Assembly: GCF_001704635.1 (NCBI RefSeq)
Contig: NZ_MAXF01000092.1
Location: forward strand, 1 to 39,289
Direction: 5' to 3'
Source of the DNA: Streptomyces sparsogenes
GTDB lineage: Bacteria; Actinomycetota; Actinomycetes; Streptomycetales; Streptomycetaceae
Length of the DNA stretch: 39,289 nt
Notes under the pieces: model-generated
The model's database searches: none
The model's input: the letters and a program-made list of their open reading frames with translations, nothing else
What the model was told of the DNA's origin: nothing
Position numbers and translations under genes: made by a program
Part shown: piece by piece, positions 1-8,128 of the stretch
Layout of the letters: each line of letters opens with the position of its first letter
How positions within the stretch are numbered: the stretch's first letter is position 1

Positions 1-49
1 TCGCACGCGCGCCGCGGGCTGATCCACAGAGATCGGGGAGACACCCCCT
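1..49. repeat. Right end of a palindromic MITE-like element
   Basis: Positions 11-49 are identical over 39 bp to 13772-13810, the right end of the complete 175-bp inverted-repeat element found after metB. The last 22-23 bp match its terminal inverted repeat (ATCGGGGAGACACC core). The first ten bases resemble the element with a short internal deletion. The left half lies outside the window, so this is a truncated view of a second copy. No transposase is visible. Confidence 0.8.
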
Positions 50-405
50 GCGGCTTCGGGGTGGGGGGATGACAGGGTACGGGTCGCCCACCCGGTCGGT
101 CGGCGGGGCATCCGGTGACGGGCCGTCCAAGGCCGTTCGCGATGGGCAAATGCCGCAGAAAGTGCAGGTTTCCCGGTCTTAATCACCCATGCCTTGCAAG
201 CTTCCGCGCAAACGGTAGTGTTCACCGCCGGTCGGACTGTGGCGCGATTTGATCGCTCGCACATGGGCGTGAGCCATCGTGCGCGCGGACGTGAGCCGTC
301 ACAGGCGGGCGTGGGCCGTGTCGGCGCCACGCTCCCCCGGTCGTCGGCGGTCGGCACCAACAACCCCTCGGTCACCGCTCAGAAGCACATGAAAGGAGGC
401 CCGGG
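50..405 (+). other. Upstream region of the conservon, no gene seen
   Basis: About 355 bp without a convincing gene. The short ORF readable from 194 has no family signature and runs through the cvnA start. The region should hold the conservon promoter. A clear Shine-Dalgarno, AAAGGAGG, lies at about 392-399, seven bases before the GTG start at 406. I see no reliable -35/-10 pair. Confidence 0.5.
268..317 (+). promoter_or_regulatory. Three spaced CGTGRGCC boxes before cvnA
   Basis: CGTGAGCC occurs at 268-275 and 290-297, and CGTGGGCC at 310-317. The spacings are 22 and 20 bp, about two helical turns, so all three boxes face the same side of the DNA, 89-138 bp before cvnA. This could be a regulator site. 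Short GC-rich words recur by chance in this genome, so confidence is low. Confidence 0.25.
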
Positions 406-3033
406 GTGTCTGTGGACACGGTGGACCCGTCGCCCGAAGCGGAACCCGACGGGTCCGAGCGTGCGCCGCTGACGCCGCGGCCCCGCCGGAAGGCCGCGGC
501 CCTCCTCGACCGATGGCCGTTCCGCCGGAAGATCAACGTCCTGGTGATCGTGCCCGTCGCGGTCGTCGGGGTGCTGCTGACCATCGGCGTCGTCGGCCAG
601 ATCGACCAGGCCCGGGAGGCCGGCCGGACCGCCGACGTGGTCCGCGACAGCGAACAGGTCGCCGAGCTGATCAACGACCTCCAGGCCGAGAACCGCCAGG
701 CGCTGCTGCTGTCCGTGCGGTACGACGCGCTCCGCCCCGGCACCGCCCTCCCCTCCACCAACGCCTACCGCAAGGCGCAGCGCGAGACCGACGAGCAGGC
801 CACCGCCGTGCGTTCGGCCTTCGAGGAGCAGGGCGTGCCGAAGGACGAGGCGCGCGCCCTGGCGTACGTACGCGGCCTCTCCGTGCTGCGCGACAAGGTC
901 GAACGGGGCTCGGTCTCGGCCGCCGGCATCGGCCCGGCGTACGCCGCCGCGATCCAGTACCTGATCGACGGCATCGGCCTCGACAACGCCTCCGGCACCT
1001 CCTCGTCCTCGGTCATCCACCTGCTCGACGCGGTGCTGCGGGCCGACGCCGCCCACGCGGCCTTCGAGAGCGGCGTGTTCTCCGCCCAGACCCGGGACGC
1101 CAATGCCCTCACCGAGTACACCCGCGCGGTCGCCGCCCACGCGACCTACGAGTACCAGGCCGAACGGTTCGGCAGGCTCGCCACCCCGGCCCAGGTCCTG
1201 GCCCTGAGCGGCATCGAGCGTGACGCCGAGGAGAACGGCATCACCGCCCAGTTCGCGGAGCTGCAGATCGACCCGAGCTCCCTCCAGGACGGCACGCCGC
1301 AGCAGTTGCGCAAGGCGATGGACGCCGGAAGCCGGCAGGCCGAGGCCCGCCTCGACATCACCCAGTCGCTGATCGGCCAGATTGCCGACCAGGCCGACGA
1401 CCTCTCCAAGAGCGCCCTCCACAAGGCGCTGGCCATGCTCGCGTTCGCCCTGCTGGGCTTCGCCCTCTGGCTGACCTTCTCCGTCCTGGTCCGCCGGTCG
1501 GTCGTCCGCCCGCTGGCCGCCCTGACCGGCGCCGCGCGGGAGGTGGTCGACGTGGCGGGCGAGGAGCTGGCCCGGGTCGAGTACGACGAGTCGGCGGAGA
1601 GCACCCCGCTGCGCCCGCACCCGATCCCCGTCCCGGTCCGCGACGAGATCGGCGACCTCGCCGAGGCCTTCAACCAGGTGCAGGTCACCGCCGCGGCGCT
1701 GCTGGAGCGCCAGGTGGTGAGCCGCCGCAACGTCGCCGAGATGTTCGGCAACGTCGGCCGCCGCGTCTCCAACCTGACCTCCCGCCAGCTCATGCTGATC
1801 GACGCCGTCGAGCGCGAGGAGACCGACCCCGAGGTCCTGGAGCGGCTCTACCGCATCGACCACATCGCCGTACGCCTCCAGCGCAACGCCGACAGCCTGA
1901 TGCTGCTCGCCGGCATCCGGGAGACCGACGTCGAGGCCCGGCCCACCACCCTGGCCAATGTCATCCGGGCCGGCCTCGGCCGGATCGAGGGATACCAGCG
2001 GGTGTCCCTGCGGTCCGAGACGGACATCACCGTCGCGCCGGACATCATCGGCGACCTGACGCTGATGCTGGCCGAACTGCTGGAGAACGCGGTCTCCTTC
2101 TCCCCGTCCCACACCCCCGTCGAGGTGGTCGTCCGGCCCGGCACCGATGTCACCTCGGACGGCGGCGCGCTGATCGAGGTCATCGACCACGGCCTCGGGA
2201 TGAGCGCGGAGCGCCTCGAGGAGGAGAACGCCCGGCTGATCCGCCGCGAGCGGCTCGACCTCGTCCCCACCAAGGTGCTCGGCCTCTTCGTGGTCGGCAC
2301 CCTGGCCCGGCGCTGGGGCGTACGGGTCGCTCTGAGCCGCACGCCCGGCGGCGGGGTCACCGGCACGGTGTGGATCCCGGCCGGCCTGCTGCTGACCGTG
2401 AGCGCCGTGGGCCTGCCCCGGACCCCGGCCCTGACCGCCCCGGCCCTGACCGTTCCCGCCCTGACCGTTCCCGCCCTGAAGGCGGCCCCGGCCCCGGGGA
2501 CGGACGGCGGCGCGGCCGGAACCGTCCGGGAACTCCCGGCCAGGCCCGGCGCCCCGACCGAGACCGCGACCGAGGCCCCCACCGACGCCCCGACCGAGGC
2601 CGCGGGGGAACCCGCCGCGCCCACCCCCCTCCCCGTACGGACGCCCACCACCGCGTCCGAGAGCAGCACCGCCTCCCCGTCCCAACCCGGCGGGCTGCCC
2701 CGGCGCGTCCCGGCCCGCAAGGGCGAACGCACCACCGGGACGGCAGAGCGCACTACCGGGGCCGACGAGTGGGCCACCACCGCACCGTCCCCCCGGCCGC
2801 TGCGCCGGCGGGTACGGGGAGCGACCCTCGCCATGACCACCCCGCCGGCCGACCGGGTCGTCCCGGCCGTGCGCCGGCCCGTAGACGCCGAGGCGGTCCG
2901 TACCGAACTCGACGAGTTCGAGGCCGCCGTACGCAGGGCCGAGCGGGACAGCACCACCACCCCCACGGAACCAGCACCCTCCCAGCACCCAAGATCCCGG
3001 AAGGAGCCCGGCAGTGACCACGCCGACAGATAA
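406..3033 (+). CDS. cvnA: Conservon sensor-kinase-like membrane protein CvnA
   Basis: An 875-residue sensor protein. A cytoplasmic N-terminus is followed by a membrane helix at about 43-65, a long extracellular helical sensor region of nitrate/nitrite-sensing (NIT) type to about 335, a second helix at about 340-362, and a HAMP-like linker. A histidine-kinase-type ATPase follows, with the N box ELLENAVSFSP near residue 556 and IDHGLGM near 593. The last 230 residues are Pro/Ala/Thr-rich and probably disordered, with short repeats (ALTVPALTVP). In known conservons CvnA assembles with CvnB, CvnC and the GTPase CvnD at the membrane in a G-protein-coupled-receptor-like complex; the ligand here is unknown. 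The GTG start follows AAAGGAGG. It overlaps cvnB by 20 bp, implying coupled translation. No response regulator lies nearby, as is usual for conservons. Confidence 0.93.
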   Translation: MSVDTVDPSPEAEPDGSERAPLTPRPRRKAAALLDRWPFRRKINVLVIVPVAVVGVLLTIGVVGQIDQAREAGRTADVVRDSEQVAELINDLQAENRQALLLSVRYDALRPGTALPSTNAYRKAQRETDEQATAVRSAFEEQGVPKDEARALAYVRGLSVLRDKVERGSVSAAGIGPAYAAAIQYLIDGIGLDNASGTSSSSVIHLLDAVLRADAAHAAFESGVFSAQTRDANALTEYTRAVAAHATYEYQAERFGRLATPAQVLALSGIERDAEENGITAQFAELQIDPSSLQDGTPQQLRKAMDAGSRQAEARLDITQSLIGQIADQADDLSKSALHKALAMLAFALLGFALWLTFSVLVRRSVVRPLAALTGAAREVVDVAGEELARVEYDESAESTPLRPHPIPVPVRDEIGDLAEAFNQVQVTAAALLERQVVSRRNVAEMFGNVGRRVSNLTSRQLMLIDAVEREETDPEVLERLYRIDHIAVRLQRNADSLMLLAGIRETDVEARPTTLANVIRAGLGRIEGYQRVSLRSETDITVAPDIIGDLTLMLAELLENAVSFSPSHTPVEVVVRPGTDVTSDGGALIEVIDHGLGMSAERLEEENARLIRRERLDLVPTKVLGLFVVGTLARRWGVRVALSRTPGGGVTGTVWIPAGLLLTVSAVGLPRTPALTAPALTVPALTVPALKAAPAPGTDGGAAGTVRELPARPGAPTETATEAPTDAPTEAAGEPAAPTPLPVRTPTTASESSTASPSQPGGLPRRVPARKGERTTGTAERTTGADEWATTAPSPRPLRRRVRGATLAMTTPPADRVVPAVRRPVDAEAVRTELDEFEAAVRRAERDSTTTPTEPAPSQHPRSRKEPGSDHADR

Positions 3034-3493
3034 CGGCAGTTCCGAGGAGCGGGCGGAACCCACCGATCTGCGCGCCGCCGCGGCCGACTTCACCTGGCTG
3101 CTGGACCGGTTCGCCACCGAGACCGCGGGGGTCGTGGACGCCATCGCGGTCTCCACCGACGGCCTGCTGATCGCCGTCTCCAAACTCCGTGAGCAGGCCG
3201 ACTCGGAGCGGCTCGCCGCGATCGTGTCCGGCATCACCAGCCTCGCCGCGGGCGCCTCCGGCAACTACGGACTCGGCGGCCTCAACAAGGTCATCATCGA
3301 CCTGGAGGGCGGCCATGTGCTGGTGTCGGCCATCGGCAGCGGCGCCGTCCTCGGCGTGGTGGCCTCGAAGGAGGCCAAGCTGGGCAACATCGCCTACGAG
3401 ATGGCCCTGTTCGCCAACCGGGCCGGGGCCGCGCTCACTCCCCAGCTGGTGCTGGAGCTGAAGAAGAACGCCGGCGCCGCCACGGGCGGCTGA
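3014..3493 (+). CDS. cvnB: Roadblock/LC7-domain protein CvnB
   Basis: A 159-residue Roadblock/LC7 protein, the second conservon member. After a short charged tail, the alpha/beta roadblock fold covers most of the chain, with family-typical stretches such as DFTWLLDRFA near the start and GNYGLGGLNKVII in the middle. Roadblock proteins of this type bind or regulate small GTPases, and CvnB is known to interact with CvnA and CvnD. The GTG start lies inside the end of cvnA, with GGAAGGAG about 7 bases upstream. The next gene, cvnC, is 49 bp on and has its own AGGAGGGG site. Confidence 0.93.
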   Translation: MTTPTDNGSSEERAEPTDLRAAAADFTWLLDRFATETAGVVDAIAVSTDGLLIAVSKLREQADSERLAAIVSGITSLAAGASGNYGLGGLNKVIIDLEGGHVLVSAIGSGAVLGVVASKEAKLGNIAYEMALFANRAGAALTPQLVLELKKNAGAATGG

Positions 3494-3542
3494 CCCGTCC
3501 CACCAACGGGACCAAGGCACAGGCATTCAGGAGGGGATCGTC

Positions 3543-3986
3543 ATGGCCGCCGGTGAACCAGTACCGCACGACGCGGCGGACGGTGCCTGGGCACCGCCGG
3601 AGCCCGCCGGCCGCGCCCCCGCGATCCGGCCGTTCCTGCTGACCGCCGGCCGGGTGTCGGGGAGCGGCGCCGCGCCGTCGCTCCCGGTCGAGTCCCAGAT
3701 CGTGGCCACCTCGACCGGGCTGGCCGCCCTGGACAGGCTCACCTTCGAACACCGCGACCTCGTCGCCGCCTGCCGGCGCCCGCAGTCGGTGGCCGAGCTC
3801 GCCGCCCGGCTGCGACTGCACCTCAACGTGGTCCGGGTGCTGGCGGGGGACCTGTGCGCCGCCGGCCACCTGGCGGTCCACCTGCCGAACGCCAGGGCGA
3901 CCCAGGACATCTCCGTACTGCGAAGGGTTATCGATGGTCTCCGTGCCGTCCCCGACTCCCGGGGCTCACTCCGCGACAGCAGCTGA
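3543..3986 (+). CDS. cvnC: DUF742 protein CvnC
   Basis: A 147-residue DUF742 protein, the third conservon member. It opens with the family signature IRPFLLTAGRV near residue 29. A predicted winged-helix-like region follows, in which a hydrophobic stretch (LAARLRLHLNVVRVLAGDL) resembles a recognition-helix fold. Its biochemical role is not established; it is thought to be part of the CvnA-D membrane complex. The ATG start is preceded by AGGAGGGG. The last 53 bp overlap the start of cvnD in another frame, so the two are probably translationally coupled. Confidence 0.9.
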   Translation: MAAGEPVPHDAADGAWAPPEPAGRAPAIRPFLLTAGRVSGSGAAPSLPVESQIVATSTGLAALDRLTFEHRDLVAACRRPQSVAELAARLRLHLNVVRVLAGDLCAAGHLAVHLPNARATQDISVLRRVIDGLRAVPDSRGSLRDSS

Positions 3987-4569
3987 ACAGCCGTCCGCCG
4001 CGCAGCCGCCGCTGCCGGTCAAGCTGGTCATCGCCGGTGGCTTCGGGGTCGGCAAGACCACGGCCGTGGGCTCGATCTCCGAGATCCGGCCGCTGACCAC
4101 CGAGGCCGCGATCACGGAGGTCGCGGCGGGCGTGGACGACCTCACCCACACCCCCGGCAAGACCACCACCACGGTCGCCATGGACTTCGGCTGCATCACC
4201 ATCGACCCGACGCTGAAGCTCTACCTGTTCGGCACGCCGGGCCAGGACCGCTTCGGCTTCATGTGGGACGACGTGGTCGAGGGCGCCCTCGGCGGCCTGG
4301 TGATCGTGGACACCCGCCGCCTCGACGACTGCTACGCGGCCGTCGACTACTTCGAGCACAAGGACATCCCCTTCGCCGTCGCCGTCAACGCCTTCGACGG
4401 CGAGGTCCAGCACGACCTGGACCAGGTGCGCTGGGCGCTGGACGTCTCCGACCACGTACCGCTGATCGTCTTCGACGCCCGTGAGCGGGGCTCGGTCCGG
4501 GACGCGCTGCTGGTCGTCCTGGACGTCGCCCTGTCCCGCGCGGAGACCGCGGCGGCGGCCGCCGGCTGA
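3934..4569 (+). CDS. cvnD: Conservon small GTPase CvnD
   Basis: A 211-residue MglA/Rab-like GTP-binding protein that acts as the switch of the conservon. The P-loop GGFGVGKTT lies at 35-43, and a Thr-rich switch I region (PGKTTTTVAMDFG) follows. Switch II is GTPGQDRF at about residue 95, and VNAFDG takes the place of the usual NKxD base-recognition motif, as is normal for this family. The N-terminal 28 residues are Pro/Ala-rich. The start was set at the ATG that keeps the P-loop at normal depth; it lies within cvnC. In some conservons a cytochrome P450 gene (cvnE) follows, but here the next gene is an unrelated membrane protein. Confidence 0.93.
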   Translation: MVSVPSPTPGAHSATAAEQPSAAQPPLPVKLVIAGGFGVGKTTAVGSISEIRPLTTEAAITEVAAGVDDLTHTPGKTTTTVAMDFGCITIDPTLKLYLFGTPGQDRFGFMWDDVVEGALGGLVIVDTRRLDDCYAAVDYFEHKDIPFAVAVNAFDGEVQHDLDQVRWALDVSDHVPLIVFDARERGSVRDALLVVLDVALSRAETAAAAAG

Positions 4570-4700
4570 CACCCGCGCGACATCGGGGTGTTCAGAGGAA
4601 CCTCAGAAGTTCGTGTGACAGTTTGGCGCGCCTCAAGGCCGGCCCATGGGGGGGCCGTGCGCGCGTCGACTTCTCATGGTCACTCCTGGAGGAAAACCTG

Positions 4701-5237
4701 ATGAGCCTCACCGTGGTCAACGGCCTGCCCGCACACGTCCTGGTCGTGCACTTCGTCATCGTGCTCGTTCCCCTGAGTGCCCTGGCGGTCGTGGTAGCCG
4801 CGATATGGCCGAGTACCGCGCGGCGGATGGGGATCGTGCTTCCCTTGCTGGCCCTCGTGGCGCTGGCGAGCGTGCCCGTGGCCACGCAGGCCGGTGAGTG
4901 GCTGGAGGAGCACGTCGACAGCGACGCCCTGGTGCGCAGGCACGCCGAACTCGGTGACGGGCTGCTTCCCTGGGCCGCGGGCCTGTTCGTGCTGGCGGCG
5001 GCGATCTGGTGGACGACCCGCCGGTCGGCGTCGCCGGAGGCGGCCCCCAGGGAGCGCGCGGGGACAGCCACGCCCCGCTCCGCGCCGGCCCTCCGGGTCG
5101 TGGCAGCGGTGCTCTCCGTCGGGGTGGCCACGGGCGCCGTCGTGGACGTGTACCGGATCGGCGACTCCGGAGCGAAGGCCGCCTGGCACGACGGCTTCTC
5201 CAAGACCGGCGATGAGAAACACGGCGACAAAGGCTGA
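4701..5237 (+). CDS. DUF2231-like four-helix membrane protein
   Basis: A 178-residue integral membrane protein with four predicted helices at about 11-36, 43-66, 86-106 and 126-150. The first contains HVLVVHF, similar to the conserved histidine pair of DUF2231 proteins, which are sometimes linked to heme or electron transfer. The linker after helix 3 is polar and the C-terminus is charged. The ATG at 4701 is preferred because GGAGGAAAAC sits directly in front; an in-frame start at 4623 would add 26 residues with no membrane character. No function is known. Its 3' end abuts the msrA scar at 5254. Confidence 0.72.
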   Translation: MSLTVVNGLPAHVLVVHFVIVLVPLSALAVVVAAIWPSTARRMGIVLPLLALVALASVPVATQAGEWLEEHVDSDALVRRHAELGDGLLPWAAGLFVLAAAIWWTTRRSASPEAAPRERAGTATPRSAPALRVVAAVLSVGVATGAVVDVYRIGDSGAKAAWHDGFSKTGDEKHGDKG

Positions 5238-5253
5238 CCCTTCCGGCGCCGGC

Positions 5254-5291
5254 GCGACACCGATCGGGCCGGAGCCGCCCGTGCCGCCGAT
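5254..5291 (-). repeat. Degraded copy of the msrA 3' end (possible attachment-site scar)
   Basis: These 38 bp match 10458-10495, the 3' end of the intact msrA, at 34 of 38 positions and in the same orientation. Read on the minus strand with a few flanking codons it gives IGGTGGSGPIGVAPA against IGGTGVSCPIGVAPA in MsrA. The resolving cysteine is lost and there is no gene body upstream. The two copies flank about 5.2 kb of accessory genes, as expected if an element integrated at the msrA 3' end. The scar has diverged, so the event would be old. Confidence 0.6.
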
Positions 5292-5300
5292 CCTGCGCTG

Positions 5301-5870
5301 CTAGGTGTGTCGGCCTGGAGCGTTGGCGTACTGCTCCGACGACAACTCGAACACTCGCACTCGTCGACCACAGGTGGGGTCGACGGTCTCACGGACCGCC
5401 CGCATCCCCAGTTTGGTCATGATCCGTTCGGAGGCGTCGTTGCCCACCTGAGTGATGCTGACGATCCGCTCCAGCCCTCGCTCCTCGAACCCGAACCGCA
5501 CAGCGGCCGCAGCGGCCTCGGTGGCCAAGCCCTGCCCCCAGTGGGAACGTCCCAGCCGCCAGCCGATCTCAACCGCCGGTAGCACTTCCGGCAAGAAGTG
5601 GGGCACCGAAAGACCGGTGAACCCGGCCAGCTCGCCAGTGGACCGGATCTCCACGGCGAACAGGCCGAAGCCCTGTGACTCCCACTCGCTCTCCGATGCC
5701 TGGACCCCGCCGCGAGTCTGCTGTTCGTCACGGACGCTGCCGTCACCGATCCACCGCATGACCTCGGGGTCGGCGTTGACGGCAGCCATAGGCGCAACGT
5801 CGGCCTCGCACCAACGACGCAGGATCAGACGGGGAGTCTCAAGCGTGACCATCCGAGCATTCTGGAGCAC
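5301..5870 (-). CDS. RimJ/RimL-type GNAT N-acetyltransferase
   Basis: A GNAT-family acetyltransferase of 189 residues, close to the family norm, opening with the typical strand TLETPRLILRRW. The acetyl-CoA pyrophosphate loop appears as SHWGQGLATEA after the GWRLGRS strand, and NDASERIMTKLGM is the usual helix and strand near the C-terminus. It would acetylate an amine, possibly a protein N-terminus or a small molecule; the substrate cannot be read. The GTG at 5870 has GGAG seven bases upstream. An ATG at 5852 fits family alignments better but has a weak ribosome site. It is the first gene inside the proposed island, immediately beside the msrA scar. Confidence 0.85.
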   Translation of the reverse strand: MLQNARMVTLETPRLILRRWCEADVAPMAAVNADPEVMRWIGDGSVRDEQQTRGGVQASESEWESQGFGLFAVEIRSTGELAGFTGLSVPHFLPEVLPAVEIGWRLGRSHWGQGLATEAAAAAVRFGFEERGLERIVSITQVGNDASERIMTKLGMRAVRETVDPTCGRRVRVFELSSEQYANAPGRHT

Positions 5871-5910
5871 CTGGGGTCTCCACCATCCTCACCAGGCACT
5901 CCGGGTGCTT

Positions 5911-5966
5911 GCGGACCGGCCCGCTCAAGTGGCGGGAGTACGGTTCGCCGAGCGTCGTCGGCTCTT
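5911..5966 (-). pseudogene. 56-bp remnant of a HigB/RelE-type toxin gene
   Basis: This stretch is identical over 56 bp to 10119-10174, inside the intact toxin gene at 9909-10283. On the minus strand it encodes EPTTLGEPYSRHLSGPVR in the same frame as the toxin. Similarity stops abruptly on both sides and no start, active-site region or antitoxin accompanies it. It is a fossil of a second toxin gene or a fragment copied from the intact one. Perfect identity suggests a recent copy or gene conversion. Confidence 0.8.
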
Positions 5967-6049
5967 CCGCAAAGGGAGTCAGAGAGCGGGGGTCGCAGGG
6001 TCCTCCCACAGACAGCAGCCCCCGCCCCGCCTCCAGGGCAACAGCAGGC

Positions 6050-6178
6050 TTAACCCCTGCCACCGCCCGACGACCACTTGTTCAGCCTGCGCACGGCCGC
6101 TTTCAGCTCATCGCGCTTCGCGTCCTGGTCCTGCTGGCCCTGGCCCCCGCTCTGCTGTCCTCCCTGCGTCGCCGCCAT
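6050..6178 (-). CDS. Gln/Gly-rich 42-residue small protein
   Basis: A very small gene encoding 42 residues. The first half is rich in Gln and Gly (GGQQSGGQGQQDQD) and the second half is a basic, probably helical stretch (DELKAAVRRLNKW). The start was chosen because ATG shares its A with the TGA stop of the upstream gene (TGATG), a typical translational-coupling junction. It is third in a row of three tightly overlapping leftward genes. No known family was recognised. The coupling and clean length argue that it is real, but it could be chance. Confidence 0.5.
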   Translation of the reverse strand: MAATQGGQQSGGQGQQDQDAKRDELKAAVRRLNKWSSGGGRG

Positions 6179-6429
6179 CAGGACACGCTCCAAGGGCTCT
6201 GGTCGTCCTTCCGCCTCCGTGGCCCCAGGCAGGCCCTCTGATCCAAGAGCCGGGTGAGTTGCGCGTTCACCACAGAGGCGTCATCCACGGACAGCAAGGC
6301 GAGTTCCGTCGAGACGTAAACGCCGTTCCGGAAGACCTGAACCGGGATGACGAACTGGTCATTGAGTAACCGCACATCACCCGACAACTTGAACCTGCGC
6401 GGCACATCCTCGTACCGGTGGCTGCTCAC
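6178..6429 (-). CDS. Conserved-looking small protein of the XRE cassette
   Basis: An 83-residue protein of unknown function. Residues 5-65 look like a small beta-rich domain (VPRRFKLSGDVRLL, FVIPVQVFRNGVYVS, ALLSVDDASVV) followed by a helix (NAQLTRLLDQ). The last 18 residues are polar. The GTG start overlaps the stop of the upstream gene by four bases (GTGA), and its stop overlaps the start of the next gene, so it sits in the middle of a coupled three-gene unit. I recall similar paired small genes in other Streptomyces but cannot name a family. Confidence 0.6.
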   Translation of the reverse strand: MSSHRYEDVPRRFKLSGDVRLLNDQFVIPVQVFRNGVYVSTELALLSVDDASVVNAQLTRLLDQRACLGPRRRKDDQSPWSVS

Positions 6430-6650
6430 CTGGTCACCGCCACGTCATGGTGCGCACAGACCACCAGCGCGCGCCGATAACGCTGCCGCCGCTGCTGTTC
6501 CCGCTGCCCGTACGCCACGACGGGAAAGCTCGGTGTCGGCGCGCCCTGGCTGTGTTCCGCAGCGCGAGCATGGGGCGCGCGGTGGCGGCCCGGAGCGGGG
6601 AATAGCAGCCGCAGCAGTAATTCGAAGGTTCTGGCGATACAGTCCCGCAT
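6426..6650 (-). CDS. Small basic protein with amphipathic N-terminus
   Basis: A 74-residue protein. The N-terminus, MRDCIARTFELLLRLLFP, is a strongly amphipathic or membrane-surface helix. It is followed by a PGRHRAPHARA linker, a polar segment and a very basic C-terminus (QREQQRRQRYRRAL). The ATG at 6650 was chosen over an upstream in-frame start at 6773, because the extra 41 residues look random and GAGGA lies before 6650. The N-terminal pattern followed by GRHR is, to my recollection, common in small Streptomyces proteins of unknown function. First gene of the three-gene unit; a hairpin at 6759-6794 separates it from the regulator upstream. Confidence 0.6.
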   Translation of the reverse strand: MRDCIARTFELLLRLLFPAPGRHRAPHARAAEHSQGAPTPSFPVVAYGQREQQRRQRYRRALVVCAHHDVAVTR

Positions 6651-6758
6651 GTCGACCTGCTTCCTCAGGTTGGCCACGCCCCGGGGCGCAAGGCCCGCGC
6701 CGCCGGGCTCCTGTGGCGGGTGAGAACCGGCTGAGTATTCATGCTGGTGACATGCAGA

Positions 6759-6794
6759 GCCCCCAACTTTCACACTCCGGTGAAAGCCGGGGGC
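6759..6794 (-). terminator. Hairpin after the XRE regulator gene
   Basis: An inverted repeat with stem parts GCCCCC/GGGGGC (6759-6764 and 6789-6794) and CTTTCAC/GTGAAAG (6767-6773 and 6780-6786), a two-base internal loop on each side and a six-base apical loop. It starts 16 bp beyond the stop of the leftward regulator gene, where a factor-independent terminator is expected. There is no U-tract, as is common in Streptomyces. Confidence 0.6.
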
Positions 6795-6810
6795 GACTGC
6801 GGTGAAAGGG

Positions 6811-7995
6811 CTAGAGGCCCACCCAGGCGGCCAGGTGATCGAGGGTGTCCGGGGTACGCCGGGACATGTGGATCAGGCTCCTGATGGTCTCGCGTGCGCC
6901 TGAGTGATACCGCGTCTGCTGCGGAGCCAGTTTGCGCGCGGTGACGATGGACTTCAAGGCCGCTTCGCGACGGCCCGTCTCGACCTGGGCTCGTGCTTGA
7001 TCCACGTAGAAGTGAGCGGCGCGGGATGCGGGCCAGTCCTTCGGTATCCGCACCTCCGCGGCCTCTTGCAGGGCTTCACCGTAGTGTCGCATCTCGACAT
7101 GAGCGGACACCGCGTGAAGCCTGACATTCGTGGGGCCGAAGGACAGCCAGTGCACGTCCGTGGCCTCACCCACCCGATCCGCGTAGGACGTGGCCTCTGC
7201 CAGGTGTGCTGTCACCGCGGCTTCATCATCGGCACGGGCGGCGATGACGCTTGCCCCGAGGTGAAGCTGCCCGGCGACGGCCTGACTCTCCCGGGTCTGA
7301 GGGGAATGCTCCAGTAGCCCATGCCCGGAAGCGACCAGCCGCTGTCCGATGGTGTACTCGCCCTCTCGGAAGTAGACGAGCGCACGCATGTACTGGCGCA
7401 CTGCCGACAACAAGGGGTCGGAAGCCCGGGACGCGGCCCAGTCCATGCGGTCCAGAGCCACCGTCGACAAGTCGTAGTAGCCCAGCTTCACAGCCAGGTC
7501 ATGCGCGGTGCGGTAGGTGCTCGCCAGCGCGGCCCACAACTCGGACGACGGCGCCCGGTACGCGGCGGTGGTGATCTCCGCGATCGTGTCGGGGAGGTCA
7601 ACAGCAGCATCATGGAGCTTTGTGGCCCGGACCAGCTGGCACAGCCCCTCCGCAGCGGCGACCAGCTGGGGGGTGGGCCGAGGGGCAATCGCGGGGTCGG
7701 CCCCCAGGTCGTAGAGATCGAGGGCTTCACGGATCGGCCGGACCAGCGCGGCCAACCGGTCCTGCTGGAGCTCGGTCACGTAGGGCTGGCCGGTCAGCGC
7801 CGTGACGTCGATGCTCAGAGCCTTCGCGACAGCGGCCACCAGATCAGGGCTGGCCGGCTTGTGCCCGGACTCGACCTGGGTGAGCAGGCTGTACGAATAC
7901 GGGACCCTCTGCGCCAGCCCGCGCTGAGTCAGCCCAGCCCGCTTCCGGTGATGTGCGATCCGAGTGCCCGTGTGTTCGTCGCCGGGGAGCGGCAT
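6811..7995 (-). CDS. XRE-family regulator with TPR-like C-terminal domain
   Basis: A 394-residue regulator. An XRE helix-turn-helix spans about residues 10-65 (KRAGLTQRGLAQRV, then LLTQVESGHKPAS). A long all-helical region follows with TPR-like repeats, for example SELWAALASTYRTAHDLAVKLGYYDLS and ALQEAAEVRIPKDW. This architecture is very common in Streptomyces, where the repeats are thought to sense a ligand or partner. The ATG at 7995 is preferred because GGGAGG stands just ahead; an in-frame start at 8019 would add eight residues. It is divergent from the flavoprotein gene at 8129 across 133 bp, a recurrent pairing suggesting that it controls that gene. Confidence 0.88.
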   Translation of the reverse strand: MPLPGDEHTGTRIAHHRKRAGLTQRGLAQRVPYSYSLLTQVESGHKPASPDLVAAVAKALSIDVTALTGQPYVTELQQDRLAALVRPIREALDLYDLGADPAIAPRPTPQLVAAAEGLCQLVRATKLHDAAVDLPDTIAEITTAAYRAPSSELWAALASTYRTAHDLAVKLGYYDLSTVALDRMDWAASRASDPLLSAVRQYMRALVYFREGEYTIGQRLVASGHGLLEHSPQTRESQAVAGQLHLGASVIAARADDEAAVTAHLAEATSYADRVGEATDVHWLSFGPTNVRLHAVSAHVEMRHYGEALQEAAEVRIPKDWPASRAAHFYVDQARAQVETGRREAALKSIVTARKLAPQQTRYHSGARETIRSLIHMSRRTPDTLDHLAAWVGL

Positions 7996-8128
7996 ACATG
8001 CCTCCCTTTCGTGAGTCACTCAGCGGAGACGCTACCCGTCCGGCCGAGGCAGACAACGGTGAACGGCGATCCCTGCCCCGAACGAGGGGCGTTTGCGGGT
8101 GAGGGGCGCCACGCGGTGAACTGCCGCC

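Noticed and set aside
379..3264. 961-codon ORF on the minus strand opposite cvnA
   Set aside because: It is the antisense shadow of a GC-rich gene: Gly/Arg/Asp-rich, no domain, no ribosome site, and cvnA and cvnB have clear family motifs.
4592..5392. Minus-strand ORF of 266 codons opposite the DUF2231-like gene
   Set aside because: Ser/Arg/Thr-rich shadow; the plus strand encodes four clean membrane helices with a good ribosome site.
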